In this document: piece by piece, positions 44,927-53,608 of the stretch
Layout of the letters: every line of letters starts with the position of its first letter
How positions within the stretch are numbered: the first letter of the stretch is position 1
Assembly (NCBI RefSeq): GCF_052050035.1
Contig: NZ_CP189882.1
Location: 124,001 to 188,000 of the forward strand
Length of the DNA stretch: 64,000 nt
Direction: 5' to 3'
DNA from: Symbiopectobacterium purcellii_A
Lineage (GTDB): Bacteria > Pseudomonadota > Gammaproteobacteria > Enterobacterales > Enterobacteriaceae
Position numbers and translations under genes: made by a program
Notes under the pieces: model-generated
What the model was told of the DNA's origin: nothing
Databases searched by the model: none
The model's input: only the letters and a program-made list of their open reading frames with translations

Positions 44927-46180
44927 TCAGGCATAAACCGGGAAACGCTCGCAAATAGCGAGGACTTTTTGTTTCACGCGTTCAATGGTCGCTTCGTCAT
45001 TGATGTTATCCAATACATCACAGATCCAGCCTGCCAACTCACGCACTTCTGCTTCCTTGAAGCCACGACGGGTTGCCGCTGGCGTACCGATACGGATACC
45101 GGAGGTAACAAACGGGCTCTTCGGATCGTTCGGCACACTGTTTTTGTTAACGGTAATGTTAGCGCGACCCAGAGCTGCATCGGCTTCTTTACCGGTCAGG
45201 TCTTTGCTTACCAGATCGAGCAGTAACAGGTGGTTACTGGTGCCACCGGAAACCACGTTGAAACCGCGCGTCAGGAACACCTCAACCATGGCCTTGGCAT
45301 TCTTCGCGACTTGCTGCTGGTAAACTTTGAACTCAGGTTCCATCGCTTCTTTCAGTGCGACCGCTTTACCGGCGATAACGTGCATCAACGGGCCACCTTG
45401 ACCGCCAGGGAAGACTGCAGAGTTCAGTTTTTTGTACAGACCTTCATCACCGCCCTTGGCCAGAATCAGGCCGCCGCGCGGACCCGCCAGCGTTTTATGG
45501 GTAGTGGTGGTGACGATATGCGCATGGGGAACCGGGTTAGGATAAACATCAGCCGCGACCAGACCCGCAACGTGCGCCATATCCACAAACAGATAAGCAC
45601 CAATGCTGTCAGCAATTTCACGCATTTTCGCCCAGTCAACCACGCCTGAGTATGCAGAGAAACCGCCTACGATCATTTTCGGTTTGTGGGTTTGTGCCAG
45701 TTCAGCCATTTCTTCGTAATCGATTTTACCGCTTTCATCGATGCCGTAAGGAATCACTTTATACAGTTTGCCAGACAGGTTAACCGGAGAGCCGTGGGTC
45801 AGGTGGCCGCCGTGAGCCAGGTTCATTCCCAGGATGTTATCACCCGGTTGCAGCAGTGCGGTATACACGGCAAAGTTGGCCTGAGAACCGGAGTGCGGTT
45901 GCACGTTAGCATAGTCAGCACCGAACAGCGCTTTAGCGCGGTCAATCGCCAGTTGCTCTACGATGTCAACGTATTCGCAGCCGCCGTAGTAACGTTTGCC
46001 GGGATATCCTTCGGCATATTTGTTGGTTAACTGAGACCCTTGAGCCTGCATAACACGTGGGCTGGTGTAGTTTTCTGACGCTATCAGTTCAATATGCTCT
46101 TCCTGACGCACCACTTCTTGCTGCATCGCGTGCCACAGTTCGGCATCGTAATCTGCAATGTTCATTTCACGCTTTAACAT
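44927..46180 (-). CDS. glyA: Serine hydroxymethyltransferase
   Basis: PLP enzyme that interconverts serine and glycine with tetrahydrofolate, the main source of one-carbon units. The protein has 417 residues, as in E. coli. The PLP lysine lies in TTTTHKTLAGPRGG (about 229). The start is ATG 46180 (MLKREMNIADYDAEL), with GGAG 6 bp upstream. It is divergent from hmp. A PurR-like box lies in the shared upstream region. Intact. Confidence 0.97.
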   Translation of the reverse strand: MLKREMNIADYDAELWHAMQQEVVRQEEHIELIASENYTSPRVMQAQGSQLTNKYAEGYPGKRYYGGCEYVDIVEQLAIDRAKALFGADYANVQPHSGSQANFAVYTALLQPGDNILGMNLAHGGHLTHGSPVNLSGKLYKVIPYGIDESGKIDYEEMAELAQTHKPKMIVGGFSAYSGVVDWAKMREIADSIGAYLFVDMAHVAGLVAADVYPNPVPHAHIVTTTTHKTLAGPRGGLILAKGGDEGLYKKLNSAVFPGGQGGPLMHVIAGKAVALKEAMEPEFKVYQQQVAKNAKAMVEVFLTRGFNVVSGGTSNHLLLLDLVSKDLTGKEADAALGRANITVNKNSVPNDPKSPFVTSGIRIGTPAATRRGFKEAEVRELAGWICDVLDNINDEATIERVKQKVLAICERFPVYA

Positions 46181-46293
46181 CCGCATCTCCTGACTCAGCT
46201 AACTATATGTACAATAAAAATGCCCGCAACGGGTATTGGGCTATAGTGTAAACCGTTTATCCCCTTGCATGATAGGGCTTGACAGAGGTTTTT

Positions 46294-46309
46294 ACGCAAA
46301 CGATTAGCT
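46294..46309. promoter_or_regulatory. PurR-like operator in the glyA-hmp intergenic region
   Basis: ACGCAAACGATTAGCT matches the PurR consensus (ACGCAAACGTTTNCNT) at most positions. It lies 114 bp upstream of glyA, which is PurR-regulated in E. coli. Confidence 0.65.
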
Positions 46310-46461
46310 CCAAGCAGCACAAGGCTTAGCGGCCTAATGACTTTGTGCACTGGCAAGGGAGTTTTCTTCATCTGCATCCTGCATTTTCTTCATTTTGTAT
46401 TCCCATCGACACAATAAACACCAACACAAAGCAGGGATTTACAACGCGACAACGCTCGAAT

Positions 46462-46484
46462 AAGATGCATTAAAAATGCATCTT
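46462..46484. promoter_or_regulatory. NsrR operator upstream of hmp
   Basis: A 23-bp palindrome with AAGATGCATT and AATGCATCTT arms, essentially the published NsrR consensus for nitric-oxide-responsive promoters. It ends 21 bp before the hmp start codon and is intact although hmp is broken. Confidence 0.9.
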
Positions 46485-46505
46485 ATAAAACCATCTGGAG
46501 TCACC

Positions 46506-47790
46506 ATGCTAGACGCAAAAACCATCGCTACCGTAAAATCAACCCTGCCCTTGCTGACAAAAACCTGCCCGGCACTGACCGCCCATTTTTATCAGCGCAT
46601 GTTCAGCCACAATCCTGAACTGAAAGACATCTTCAACATGAGTAATCAACGCAATGGCGATCAGCGAGAAGCCTTATTCAACGCTATCTGCGCTTATGCC
46701 GCTATAGCCAAGCGACATTATTTTGATAACAGCCAGCTATGCTTCTTTGCCGCATATCAGGGCATAGGATGTAATCATTTTTAAGTCGGTTGGCTATAAT
46801 ATCGACAACCTCTCTGCGCTACTGCCTGCGGTGGAACGTATCGCACAGAAACATGCCAGCTTCTCGATCCAGCCCGCGCAATATGACATCGTTGGTAAGC
46901 ATCTGCTGGCCACGTTGGACGAATTGTTTATCCCCGGCGAGGAGATATTGGATGCCTGGGGCAAGCCATATGGCGTATTGGCTGAGGTTTTTATTCAGCG
47001 TGAACGCGCCATTTATCAGGATGCGGCCAGCCAGCACGGCGGCTGGGAAGGCACTCGCCCTTTTCGCATCGTGAACAAGCAGGCGCAGAGTGCGCTGATC
47101 GCCAGTTTCACGCTGGAACCTGTCGATGGCAAACCGGTGGTGGATTTTAAACCCGGCCAGTATTTGGCAGTCTACATCCGCCACGACAGTCTCACTCATC
47201 AGGAGATTCGCCAATATTCCCTGACGCACGCCCCCAATGGCCGCACTTACCGCATTGCGGTGAAACGCGAGGCTCAGGGAACGGTTTCCAGCTATCTCCA
47301 TGACATAGCACAGGAAGGCGATATCATTTCACTGGCAGCCCCCAACGGGGATTTCTTTTTATCGGCCTCACCTACCACGCCAGTCACACTTATCTCTGCG
47401 GGTGTAGGGCAAACACCGTTACTCAGCATGTTGCATCAGTTAAAGAATCAGGCACATGAGGCGGATATCCTGTGGTTACACGCTGCTGACAACGGCGATG
47501 TGCATGCCTTTGGTGATGAGCTGGCGCAGATTAACCAGCAATGGCCCACCTTGACGCGTTACGTCTGGTATCGCCAACCCGGTAAAGACGATCGCCCCGG
47601 TGAAGATTTTCATTATCAAGGCGTAATGGCGCTGAACAAGTTGGCGTACCGCCTGACCGCTGCCAGCATGCATTTTTATCTGTGTGGCCCGGTGGCCTTT
47701 ATGCAATTCGTCGCTCATCAACTCCTCGCATTGGGCATTGCGCCCTCACAGTTACATTACGGATGCTTTGGCCCACATAAAGTCGTGTGA
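46506..47790 (+). pseudogene. hmp: Flavohemoglobin gene interrupted by a 92-bp mini-element
   Basis: Hmp is the cytoplasmic nitric oxide dioxygenase with heme-globin, FAD and NAD domains. From ATG 46506 (GGAG upstream) the globin part reads MLDAKTIATVKSTLPLLTKT to ALFNAICAYA. The insertion at 46705-46796 plus TA shifts the frame and gives a stop about 28 codons later. After it the frame resumes NIDNLSALLPAVERIAQKHA, then the FAD motif IRQYSLTHAP and the NAD domain ISAGVGQTPLLSMLHQL, ending at 47790. Removing the insert gives exactly 396 residues, the same as E. coli. The insertion falls around residue 66 of the globin domain, so no functional enzyme is expected. Confidence 0.93.
46705..46796. 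mobile_element. 92-bp mini-element in hmp
   Basis: TAGCCAAGCG...GGTTGGCTA, with TA at 46703-46704 and 46797-46798. Its sequence is identical to the other complete copies. Excision with one TA restores AYAANIDNLSA in frame. Confidence 0.95.
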
Positions 47791-48122
47791 TGCACCGACT
47801 CGCAAGCCCCTACCGCGCGTGCTTTTGCCCGTGCGGTAATCTTATCCACGATCACAAATTTATGCTCCCACCCAATACGCTGATGATAAAAAACGGTATC
47901 GATCACAAAAATCCGCCACGCCATAATTAAAATAACGCTTCATTTAAAAAAACGCCGTTTTAGCTTCTTGATTTGCTCCGCGGCCGGTCTGCATCCCACT
48001 TTTTTGGCCGAACTCACAAGGAATTTGTGTAAGAATCATTAGCACTGCGGCAAGCCTGTTGCACACCACCAAAACGACGTCGTCTTTTTTACTACTTTTT
48101 GCTACAAGGGATGTATCTGACC
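47791..48122 (+). other. hmp-paeY intergenic region
   Basis: 332 bp without a convincing ORF. It must hold the paeY promoter. An AAAAC/GTTTT imperfect palindrome around 47949-47965 could be a KdgR-type site, but the match is too loose to call. Confidence 0.5.
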
Positions 48123-49760
48123 ATGTCTATACGATTTTCTCACCGCATTACGCTCGCGCTGCTGATTAGCGCTTCCGTGGGCTATGCCAATGCACAAAAG
48201 CATGCAGCACCGGCTAGCGAAACGCTGCCTGCCACGGTGTTGGGAGAACACACCACGCTCGAAGGTATCGTTGCACACCGCGATGTGCGCCTGCCCGCCA
48301 CCATTATTGTGCGTGACCAACAAGGTCACCGTCGCCAAACGCAAACGGATGAGCAGGGCCACTACCAGTTAGACGTGTCTGAATTAACGGCACCGCTGCG
48401 CCTGTCTGCAGTCGAGTCCGGTGGCAATAACTGTTTGCTGAACAATCAGGCGCGCGCCATCTGCCTGAGCGCCTTACTGCCAACCGCCCAATCGGGTAAA
48501 GGAAACACCGCCAACATCAACCCGTTTACCGATCGCATAGCCTCCGACATGGCCGCTGCCGCAGGCTATATCGGCCCACAGCAACTCTCCGATGACGCCG
48601 GTACACCAGCGCTCTCGGCGGCAACCTGGAAACAGGCTAATGCAGTGTTTCATGCCAGTTTCGGTGCCGCGTTAAAACAGGCGGGCATCACTAAACCTGC
48701 ACAATTTGATCCCCTGCACTACCCGGCAACGCAGCAAAAAGTCGTTCGCCAACTGGTTGAGGTGATTAATCACAACCGCAACTACCATAACGACAGCGGG
48801 CAAGCGGGCCACACCGTACTGACGGACAGCGTGTTCCGGCCTATCGTCGGGCTTAGCGCCGATGGCAGCTACGAAGGGCTGGATTACGGCTATGCCCGTC
48901 GTCAGTTGGATGAGATCAAAAAGGCCAAAACGCGCATCTTTATCGTTGGCGACTCCACCGCCGCCAACTACGAGAAACTGCGTTTCCCACGCATGGGCTG
49001 GGCACAGGTGTTTGAACAGCAATTCCGCCATGACGGCAGCGTCAAAGTGATCAATGGTGCCCGCGCCGGACGCAGCTCGCGCGATTTCTTCTACGAAGGT
49101 TGGTTCCGTCAGATGCAGCCGCTGATGCAGCCCGGCGACTACATTTTCATTCAGATGGGCCATAACGATCAGAACTGTAACGGCGCCAGAGCGGTACGCG
49201 GTGCGGCGGATGTCGGCAACCTGTGTACCTACGCCAACGATGAGGCAGGCAAGCGCCAATTCCCGCAGGGTAAACCTGACATGTCATTCCAGAACGCGCT
49301 GGAACGCTATATCACCTATGCCCGCCAGCATCAGATGATCCCAGTGCTGTTAACGCCGACAACCCGTGTGAAAGATGCGCAAGGCAAAGATGGCACCCCG
49401 GCCGTTCACAGTCACTTTACCCGGCAAAATGCTGAAAACGGTTTTGCCTTTATCGGTGACTACAGCCAAACCATAAAAGATACCGCGAAAGCCAACAATG
49501 TCCCGTTGCTGGATGTCGAACCCGATACCATTGCACTGGCTAACAGTGGTAACGGGCATCACTGGAAGCAGTACTGGCTGGTGATCGATCCTAAGCGTTA
49601 CCCGTACTATAAAGATCAGGCAGGCAGCACCAGCAAACCGGATACCACCCATTTCCAACAAAAAGGCGCGATTGCGGTGGCCGAGATCGTCGCAGACAAC
49701 ATTCGCACCGACGATGCGCTGCGCCCGCTGGCCGATCATCTGATCAAGAAAAAACCCTAA
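48123..49760 (+). CDS. paeY: Pectin acetylesterase PaeY
   Basis: Secreted esterase that removes acetyl groups from pectin, making it accessible to methylesterase and lyases. It has 545 residues from ATG 48123; Dickeya PaeY is about 551, and an upstream ATG (48111) or TTG (48099) would add 4-8. The signal peptide is MSIRFSHRITLALLISASVG then YANA. After an N-terminal domain comes a CE12/SGNH-type hydrolase: IFIVGDSTAANYEKLRFPRM (Ser), VINGARAGRSSRDFF (Gly/Arg), IFIQMGHNDQN (Asn) and DTTHFQQKGA (Asp/His). It is followed by pemA, as in the Dickeya pel cluster, but no pectate lyase gene is adjacent here. Intact. Confidence 0.9.
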   Translation: MSIRFSHRITLALLISASVGYANAQKHAAPASETLPATVLGEHTTLEGIVAHRDVRLPATIIVRDQQGHRRQTQTDEQGHYQLDVSELTAPLRLSAVESGGNNCLLNNQARAICLSALLPTAQSGKGNTANINPFTDRIASDMAAAAGYIGPQQLSDDAGTPALSAATWKQANAVFHASFGAALKQAGITKPAQFDPLHYPATQQKVVRQLVEVINHNRNYHNDSGQAGHTVLTDSVFRPIVGLSADGSYEGLDYGYARRQLDEIKKAKTRIFIVGDSTAANYEKLRFPRMGWAQVFEQQFRHDGSVKVINGARAGRSSRDFFYEGWFRQMQPLMQPGDYIFIQMGHNDQNCNGARAVRGAADVGNLCTYANDEAGKRQFPQGKPDMSFQNALERYITYARQHQMIPVLLTPTTRVKDAQGKDGTPAVHSHFTRQNAENGFAFIGDYSQTIKDTAKANNVPLLDVEPDTIALANSGNGHHWKQYWLVIDPKRYPYYKDQAGSTSKPDTTHFQQKGAIAVAEIVADNIRTDDALRPLADHLIKKKP

Positions 49761-49768
49761 GACTTACT

Positions 49769-49790
49769 CCCCTGAGCGTTTGCTCAGGGG
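49769..49790 (+). terminator. Hairpin between paeY and pemA
   Basis: A perfect 9-bp stem CCCCTGAGC/GCTCAGGGG with loop GTTT, followed by only a short pyrimidine stretch (CGCTTTCCC). Termination may be partial, allowing read-through to pemA. Confidence 0.6.
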
Positions 49791-50332
49791 CGCTTTCCCA
49801 TCGTGCGAACGGATGGGGTTTACCTCTCGGACACTACAGTTAAGGAATGATCGGTATGTTTAAACCTCTCTCAGGCGCGATTGCGTTGGCCGTTCTGATG
49901 GCCGCACCCTGGCAGCACGCCATCGCCAGCTCGGATGTTAACGCGGTAGTTTCTGCCACGGCACCTGCCGCCCCCAACACCTTTAAAACCATTGGTGAGG
50001 CTATCGCCAGCGCACCCGCTGATACCACGCCGTTTGTTATTTACATCAAAAAAGGCACTTACCACGAGCGTCTGGTCATTACCCGTCCCAACGTGCATTT
50101 TAAAAGCGAAGACCGAGACCACACCATTATTGCCGTGGATACTGCCGCCGGTGCCCTGAAGCCTGATGGTTCCAAATGGGGCACCTCCGGCAGCTATACG
50201 GTGAAGATCGATGCGCCTGATTTCAGTGCCCGCACGCTCACCATCCGCAACGATTTCGACTATCTGGGCAATGAAGCCAAGAAGAGTGATGACCCAACCA
50301 AGATAAAAGACACCCAGGCGGTGGCACTGTTA

Positions 50333-50424
50333 TAGCCAACCGACTTAAAAATGATTACATCCTATGCCCTGATATGCGGCAAAGAAGCATAGCTGGCTGT
50401 TATCAAAATAATGTCGCTTGGCTA
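50333..50424. mobile_element. 92-bp mini-element in pemA
   Basis: Reverse orientation (TAGCCAACCG...CGCTTGGCTA), with TA at 50331-50332 and 50425-50426. Removing it restores QAVALLVAEKSDRAYFHDVS in frame. Confidence 0.94.
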
Positions 50425-50495
50425 TAGTGGCAGAGAAGAGCGATCGTGCCTACTTTCACGATGTCAGCCTGGTCGGTTATCAAGACACGCTGTAT

Positions 50496-50509
50496 GTCAA
50501 AGGTCAAAG
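50496..50509 (+). repeat. 7-bp tandem duplication (frameshift) in pemA
   Basis: GTCAAAGGTCAAAG is two exact copies of GTCAAAG. Deleting one copy gives CTG TAT GTC AAA GGG GGG CGC, i.e. LYVKGGR, matching the pectin methylesterase family. As present, the frame reaches a TGA after LYVKGQRGAQFL. Confidence 0.85.
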
Positions 50510-51103
50510 GGGGGCGCAGTTTCTTTGAGAAATGCCGTATCAGTGGCACCGTGGACTTTATTTTCGGTAACGGCACAGCGCTGTTTGATGATTGCGATAT
50601 CGTCGCCCGCCCGCGCGTTAACCCCGGTGATGAATCCTATGGTTACCTGACCGCTCCCAGCACTGATATCAACCAAAAGTACGGTTTGGTGATTACTAAC
50701 AGCCGGGTGTTCAAAGAAGGCAGCACTGTCCCCGCGAAAAGCTATGCACTCGGTCGCCCCTGGCATCCGACTACTACCTTCCCTGATGGCCGCTATGCCG
50801 ATCCTAACGCCATCGGACAAACGGTGTTTATCAACACCCAGATGGACGATGTGATCTACGGCTGGGACAAAATGTCCGGTAAGGATATCAAAGGCGAGAA
50901 AATCTGGTTCCAGCCGCAGGATTCGCGTTTCTTCGAATACCACTCAACCGGTGCAGGCGCAGAAAAAAATGACGGACGGCGTCAGCTAACCGCAGAGCAG
51001 GCCGCAGAATACAGTAAGGAAAAGGTTCTGGCGGGCTGGACACCCACCGCACCTTGACAGGACGTTGCACGATCCCTGCTCAGCGGGGATCGTGGCTACA
51101 GCA

Positions 51104-51442
51104 TCAGATAGCCGCTTCGTCTTCTTCGCCAGTACGGATACGTACCACGCGTGCCACATCAAACACGAAAATCTTGCCGTCACCAATTTTACCGGTCTGA
51201 GCGGTCTGAATGATGGTTTCGACACAGGTATCGACGATGTCATCGGCAACCACCAGCTCGATTTTTACCTTGGGCAGGAAATCGACCATGTATTCTGCAC
51301 CACGATACAGTTCGGTATGGCCCTTCTGGCGCCCAAAGCCTTTTACTTCCGTGACGGTCATGCCGGTGATACCCACTTCGGCTAACGCTTCACGCACGTC
51401 GTCCAATTTGAACGGTTTGATAATCGCATCTATTTTTTTCAT
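51104..51442 (-). CDS. glnB: Nitrogen regulatory protein P-II
   Basis: Trimeric signal protein uridylylated at Tyr51 in the T-loop (HTELYRGAEYMVDFLPK), which controls NtrB and GlnE according to glutamine and 2-oxoglutarate. It has 112 residues, the family length, with the C-terminal signature GDGKIFVFDVARVVRIRTGE. It is the gene downstream of glrR, as in E. coli. The stop is 46 bp from the pemA stop, with a CGATCCC/GGGGATCG hairpin between the convergent genes. Intact. Confidence 0.97.
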   Translation of the reverse strand: MKKIDAIIKPFKLDDVREALAEVGITGMTVTEVKGFGRQKGHTELYRGAEYMVDFLPKVKIELVVADDIVDTCVETIIQTAQTGKIGDGKIFVFDVARVVRIRTGEEDEAAI

Positions 51443-51545
51443 GAAATAACCTTTGTGAACCTGTTTCTCTTCGACCGCCGTCGGGCATCAGTAACAAACA
51501 TTCAGTGAAACGGTAACGCCAAGCGCAGCAACGTAAAACGCGTTG

Positions 51546-52883
51546 TCACTCTTTAAAATCGTTGGCATCCAACGCATGACGTCCAAGCAATTTATAGAAT
51601 TCGGTGCGGTTACGCCCCGCCATTCTGGCTGCCTGCGTCACGTTGCCTTTGGCAATTTGCAGCAGCTTGCGTAAATAGTTCAGCTCAAACTGGTGACGCG
51701 CCTCCACAAAGGTTGGCAACGCCGTATTCTCGCCTTCCAGCGCCTGTTCTACCAGCGCATCGTTAATCACTGGCGCGCTGGTCAGCGCCACACAGCGCTC
51801 AATCACATTGACCAGTTGACGCACATTACCGGGCCAACTCGCCGTCATCAAGCGTTTCATTGCATCGCTGGAAAAACTACGAACGAACGGCTTATGGCGA
51901 TTGGCCGCTTCACGCAGCAGATGATTGGCCAGCAGCGGAATATCCTCGGCCCGTTCATGCAATGCAGGCAATTTCATGGTCACTACATTTAAACGGTAGT
52001 AGAGATCTTCACGAAATTCGCCTTTTTCCATCGCAACCGGCAAATCGCGGTGCGTAGCGGAGAGAATGCGCACATTGATATCAATGTCCCGGTTGCTACC
52101 CAATGGGCGCACCTTACGTTCCTGCAATACGCGCAGCAGTTTGACCTGTAGCGATAGCGGCATATCGCCGATTTCGTCAAGGAACAGCGTGCCCCCTTCC
52201 GCCGCCTGAAATAACCCCTCGCGACTGCTGACCGCACCGGTAAACGCACCTTTGGCATGACCAAACAGTTCAGACTCCAGCAACGGTTCTGGCAGTGCAC
52301 AGCAGTTAATAGCGATAAACGCGTTTTTTGCACGTGGGCTGGCGCTGTGGATTGCCCGCGCCAGCACCTCTTTTCCGGTTCCACTCTGCCCGTGAATCAG
52401 CACGCTCACGTCAGATTGGGCCACCAGTTTAGCTTGTTCCAGCAAACGCAGCATCACTGGGCTGCGCGTCACGATGGTTTCTCGCCAGTGGGACTCTCCG
52501 GCAGGGGCGCTGAGCGCCAGTGCATCATCGATCGCCTTATAGAGCGCGTCGCGATCTACCGGTTTTGTCAAAAAGCCAAATACCCCTTGCTGCGTCGCGG
52601 CCACGGCGTCGGGAATCGATCCGTGAGCCGTGAGAATGATCACCGGCAGCCCTGGCTGCTGCTTCTGTATTTCAGAAAATAGCGCCAAGCCATCCATTTC
52701 ATCCATGCGCAAATCACTGATGACCAAATCAATACTATCGCGAGCCAGCACGCGCAGCGCTTCAGCACCGCTTTCAGCCGTCACAACATGAAACCCTTCG
52801 CTGGTCAAACGCATACCCAGCAGTTTTAGCAAGCTGGGATCGTCATCGACCAGCAGCAAATCAGCCGTTTTTCGAATTGTCAT
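51546..52883 (-). CDS. glrR: Sigma-54-dependent response regulator GlrR
   Basis: NtrC-family activator that, phosphorylated by GlrK, drives sigma-54 transcription of the small RNA gene glmY. It has 445 residues. The receiver domain has the phosphoacceptor near Asp57 (IDLVISDLRMDEMDG). The AAA+ domain has Walker A GQSGTGKE, the sigma-54 contact loop GAFTGA and Walker B GGTLFLDEIGDM. A Fis-type helix-turn-helix ends the protein (GNVTQAARMAGRNRTEFYKL). It is downstream of qseG. Intact. Confidence 0.96.
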   Translation of the reverse strand: MTIRKTADLLLVDDDPSLLKLLGMRLTSEGFHVVTAESGAEALRVLARDSIDLVISDLRMDEMDGLALFSEIQKQQPGLPVIILTAHGSIPDAVAATQQGVFGFLTKPVDRDALYKAIDDALALSAPAGESHWRETIVTRSPVMLRLLEQAKLVAQSDVSVLIHGQSGTGKEVLARAIHSASPRAKNAFIAINCCALPEPLLESELFGHAKGAFTGAVSSREGLFQAAEGGTLFLDEIGDMPLSLQVKLLRVLQERKVRPLGSNRDIDINVRILSATHRDLPVAMEKGEFREDLYYRLNVVTMKLPALHERAEDIPLLANHLLREAANRHKPFVRSFSSDAMKRLMTASWPGNVRQLVNVIERCVALTSAPVINDALVEQALEGENTALPTFVEARHQFELNYLRKLLQIAKGNVTQAARMAGRNRTEFYKLLGRHALDANDFKE

Positions 52884-52897
52884 GGGCGTGTAGGCTC

Positions 52898-53605
52898 CTA
52901 TTTTGACGCCGCAGGCGCACCGTGGCGCTCCGCCGCGCCAGACTCATGCGAAGCCGCTGGCTCCGGAAGTTCACCGCTCATCGGCTTGCGCGTGGAAAGC
53001 TGGCGCTCAATATCCGTTAGGTTTTCCAGCTTGCGCGTCGTTACATCCAATTGATATTGCAAATTACTCTGTTGAACCCGCATCGCTTCGAGCTGTTTGT
53101 CATTGGCCTCCTGCAAACGCTGAGTGCGCATGCGTTCATCCGTCAGCGCCAGCCAGAACGTCTGTTTATCCTGCCAGGTTTGCAACAGCGGGCGCAGTGC
53201 CGCGGGAAAGTCAGTTTGAAACCCATTCAGCCGATCGAGTGCCTGACGCCGTTCCGCCGGGGTGATTTTGACTTGATCGAGTAAGATGCTCTGCTTGAAT
53301 GCCTGATCCCAGGTCGCGCTCCCCAGCGTTTGTGCTGCCTCACGCGCCTGTTGCGGGTTTAATCGTTCAGAATAATCCATCGCGCGTAACCAATAAAGGG
53401 CGTTATTCGCCGCGTCGCGATCGTCAATGCGCCACAGGCTATCGCACGGCATCAGACGGTAGTCGCTCACTTGTTCCCTCGGCGTGACATTTTCAACATC
53501 ACGTATCGCAATACGGTGATGGGTGGTGTCAACACAGCCCGCGAGCAGCGCCAGGAGCGCCAACACCGAACCGCGAACCCTGCCGTCAGAGCACCTTGCT
53601 TTCAT
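52898..53605 (-). CDS. qseG: Lipoprotein QseG
   Basis: Outer-membrane lipoprotein encoded between the kinase and regulator genes; in E. coli it modulates GlrK signalling. A lipoprotein signal peptide ends LALLALLAGC (Cys about 24). The mature part is helical, with MRVQQSNLQYQLDVTTRKLE and LTDIERQLSTRKP. It overlaps no neighbour but is tightly packed (3 bp after glrK, 14 bp before glrR). The start MKARCSDGRVRGS at 53605 is accepted. Intact, 235 residues. Confidence 0.9.
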   Translation of the reverse strand: MKARCSDGRVRGSVLALLALLAGCVDTTHHRIAIRDVENVTPREQVSDYRLMPCDSLWRIDDRDAANNALYWLRAMDYSERLNPQQAREAAQTLGSATWDQAFKQSILLDQVKITPAERRQALDRLNGFQTDFPAALRPLLQTWQDKQTFWLALTDERMRTQRLQEANDKQLEAMRVQQSNLQYQLDVTTRKLENLTDIERQLSTRKPMSGELPEPAASHESGAAERHGAPAASK

Positions 53606-53608
53606 TTG

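Larger units (their letters stand above)
49856..51057 (+). pseudogene. pemA: Pectin methylesterase gene broken by a mini-element and a 7-bp duplication
   Basis: PemA (family CE8) demethylates pectin outside the cell. AAGGA at 49842-49846 favours ATG 49856 (MFKPLSGAIALAVLMAAPWQ) over the ATG 9 bp earlier. A signal peptide is followed by FKTIGEAIASAP and IKDTQAVAL, the conserved start of the active region. A 92-bp mini-element is inserted at 50333. Downstream, a tandem GTCAAAG duplication at 50496-50509 shifts the frame inside LYVKGGRSFF. The catalytic segments GTVDFIFGNGTALF (Asp) and LGRPWHPTTTF (Arg) then read to the stop at 51057. Each lesion alone would inactivate the gene. Confidence 0.92.

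Noticed and set aside
47791..48122. CRP or KdgR operators upstream of paeY
   Set aside because: Only loose partial matches were found; the half-sites are in the wrong order for CRP and too degenerate for KdgR.
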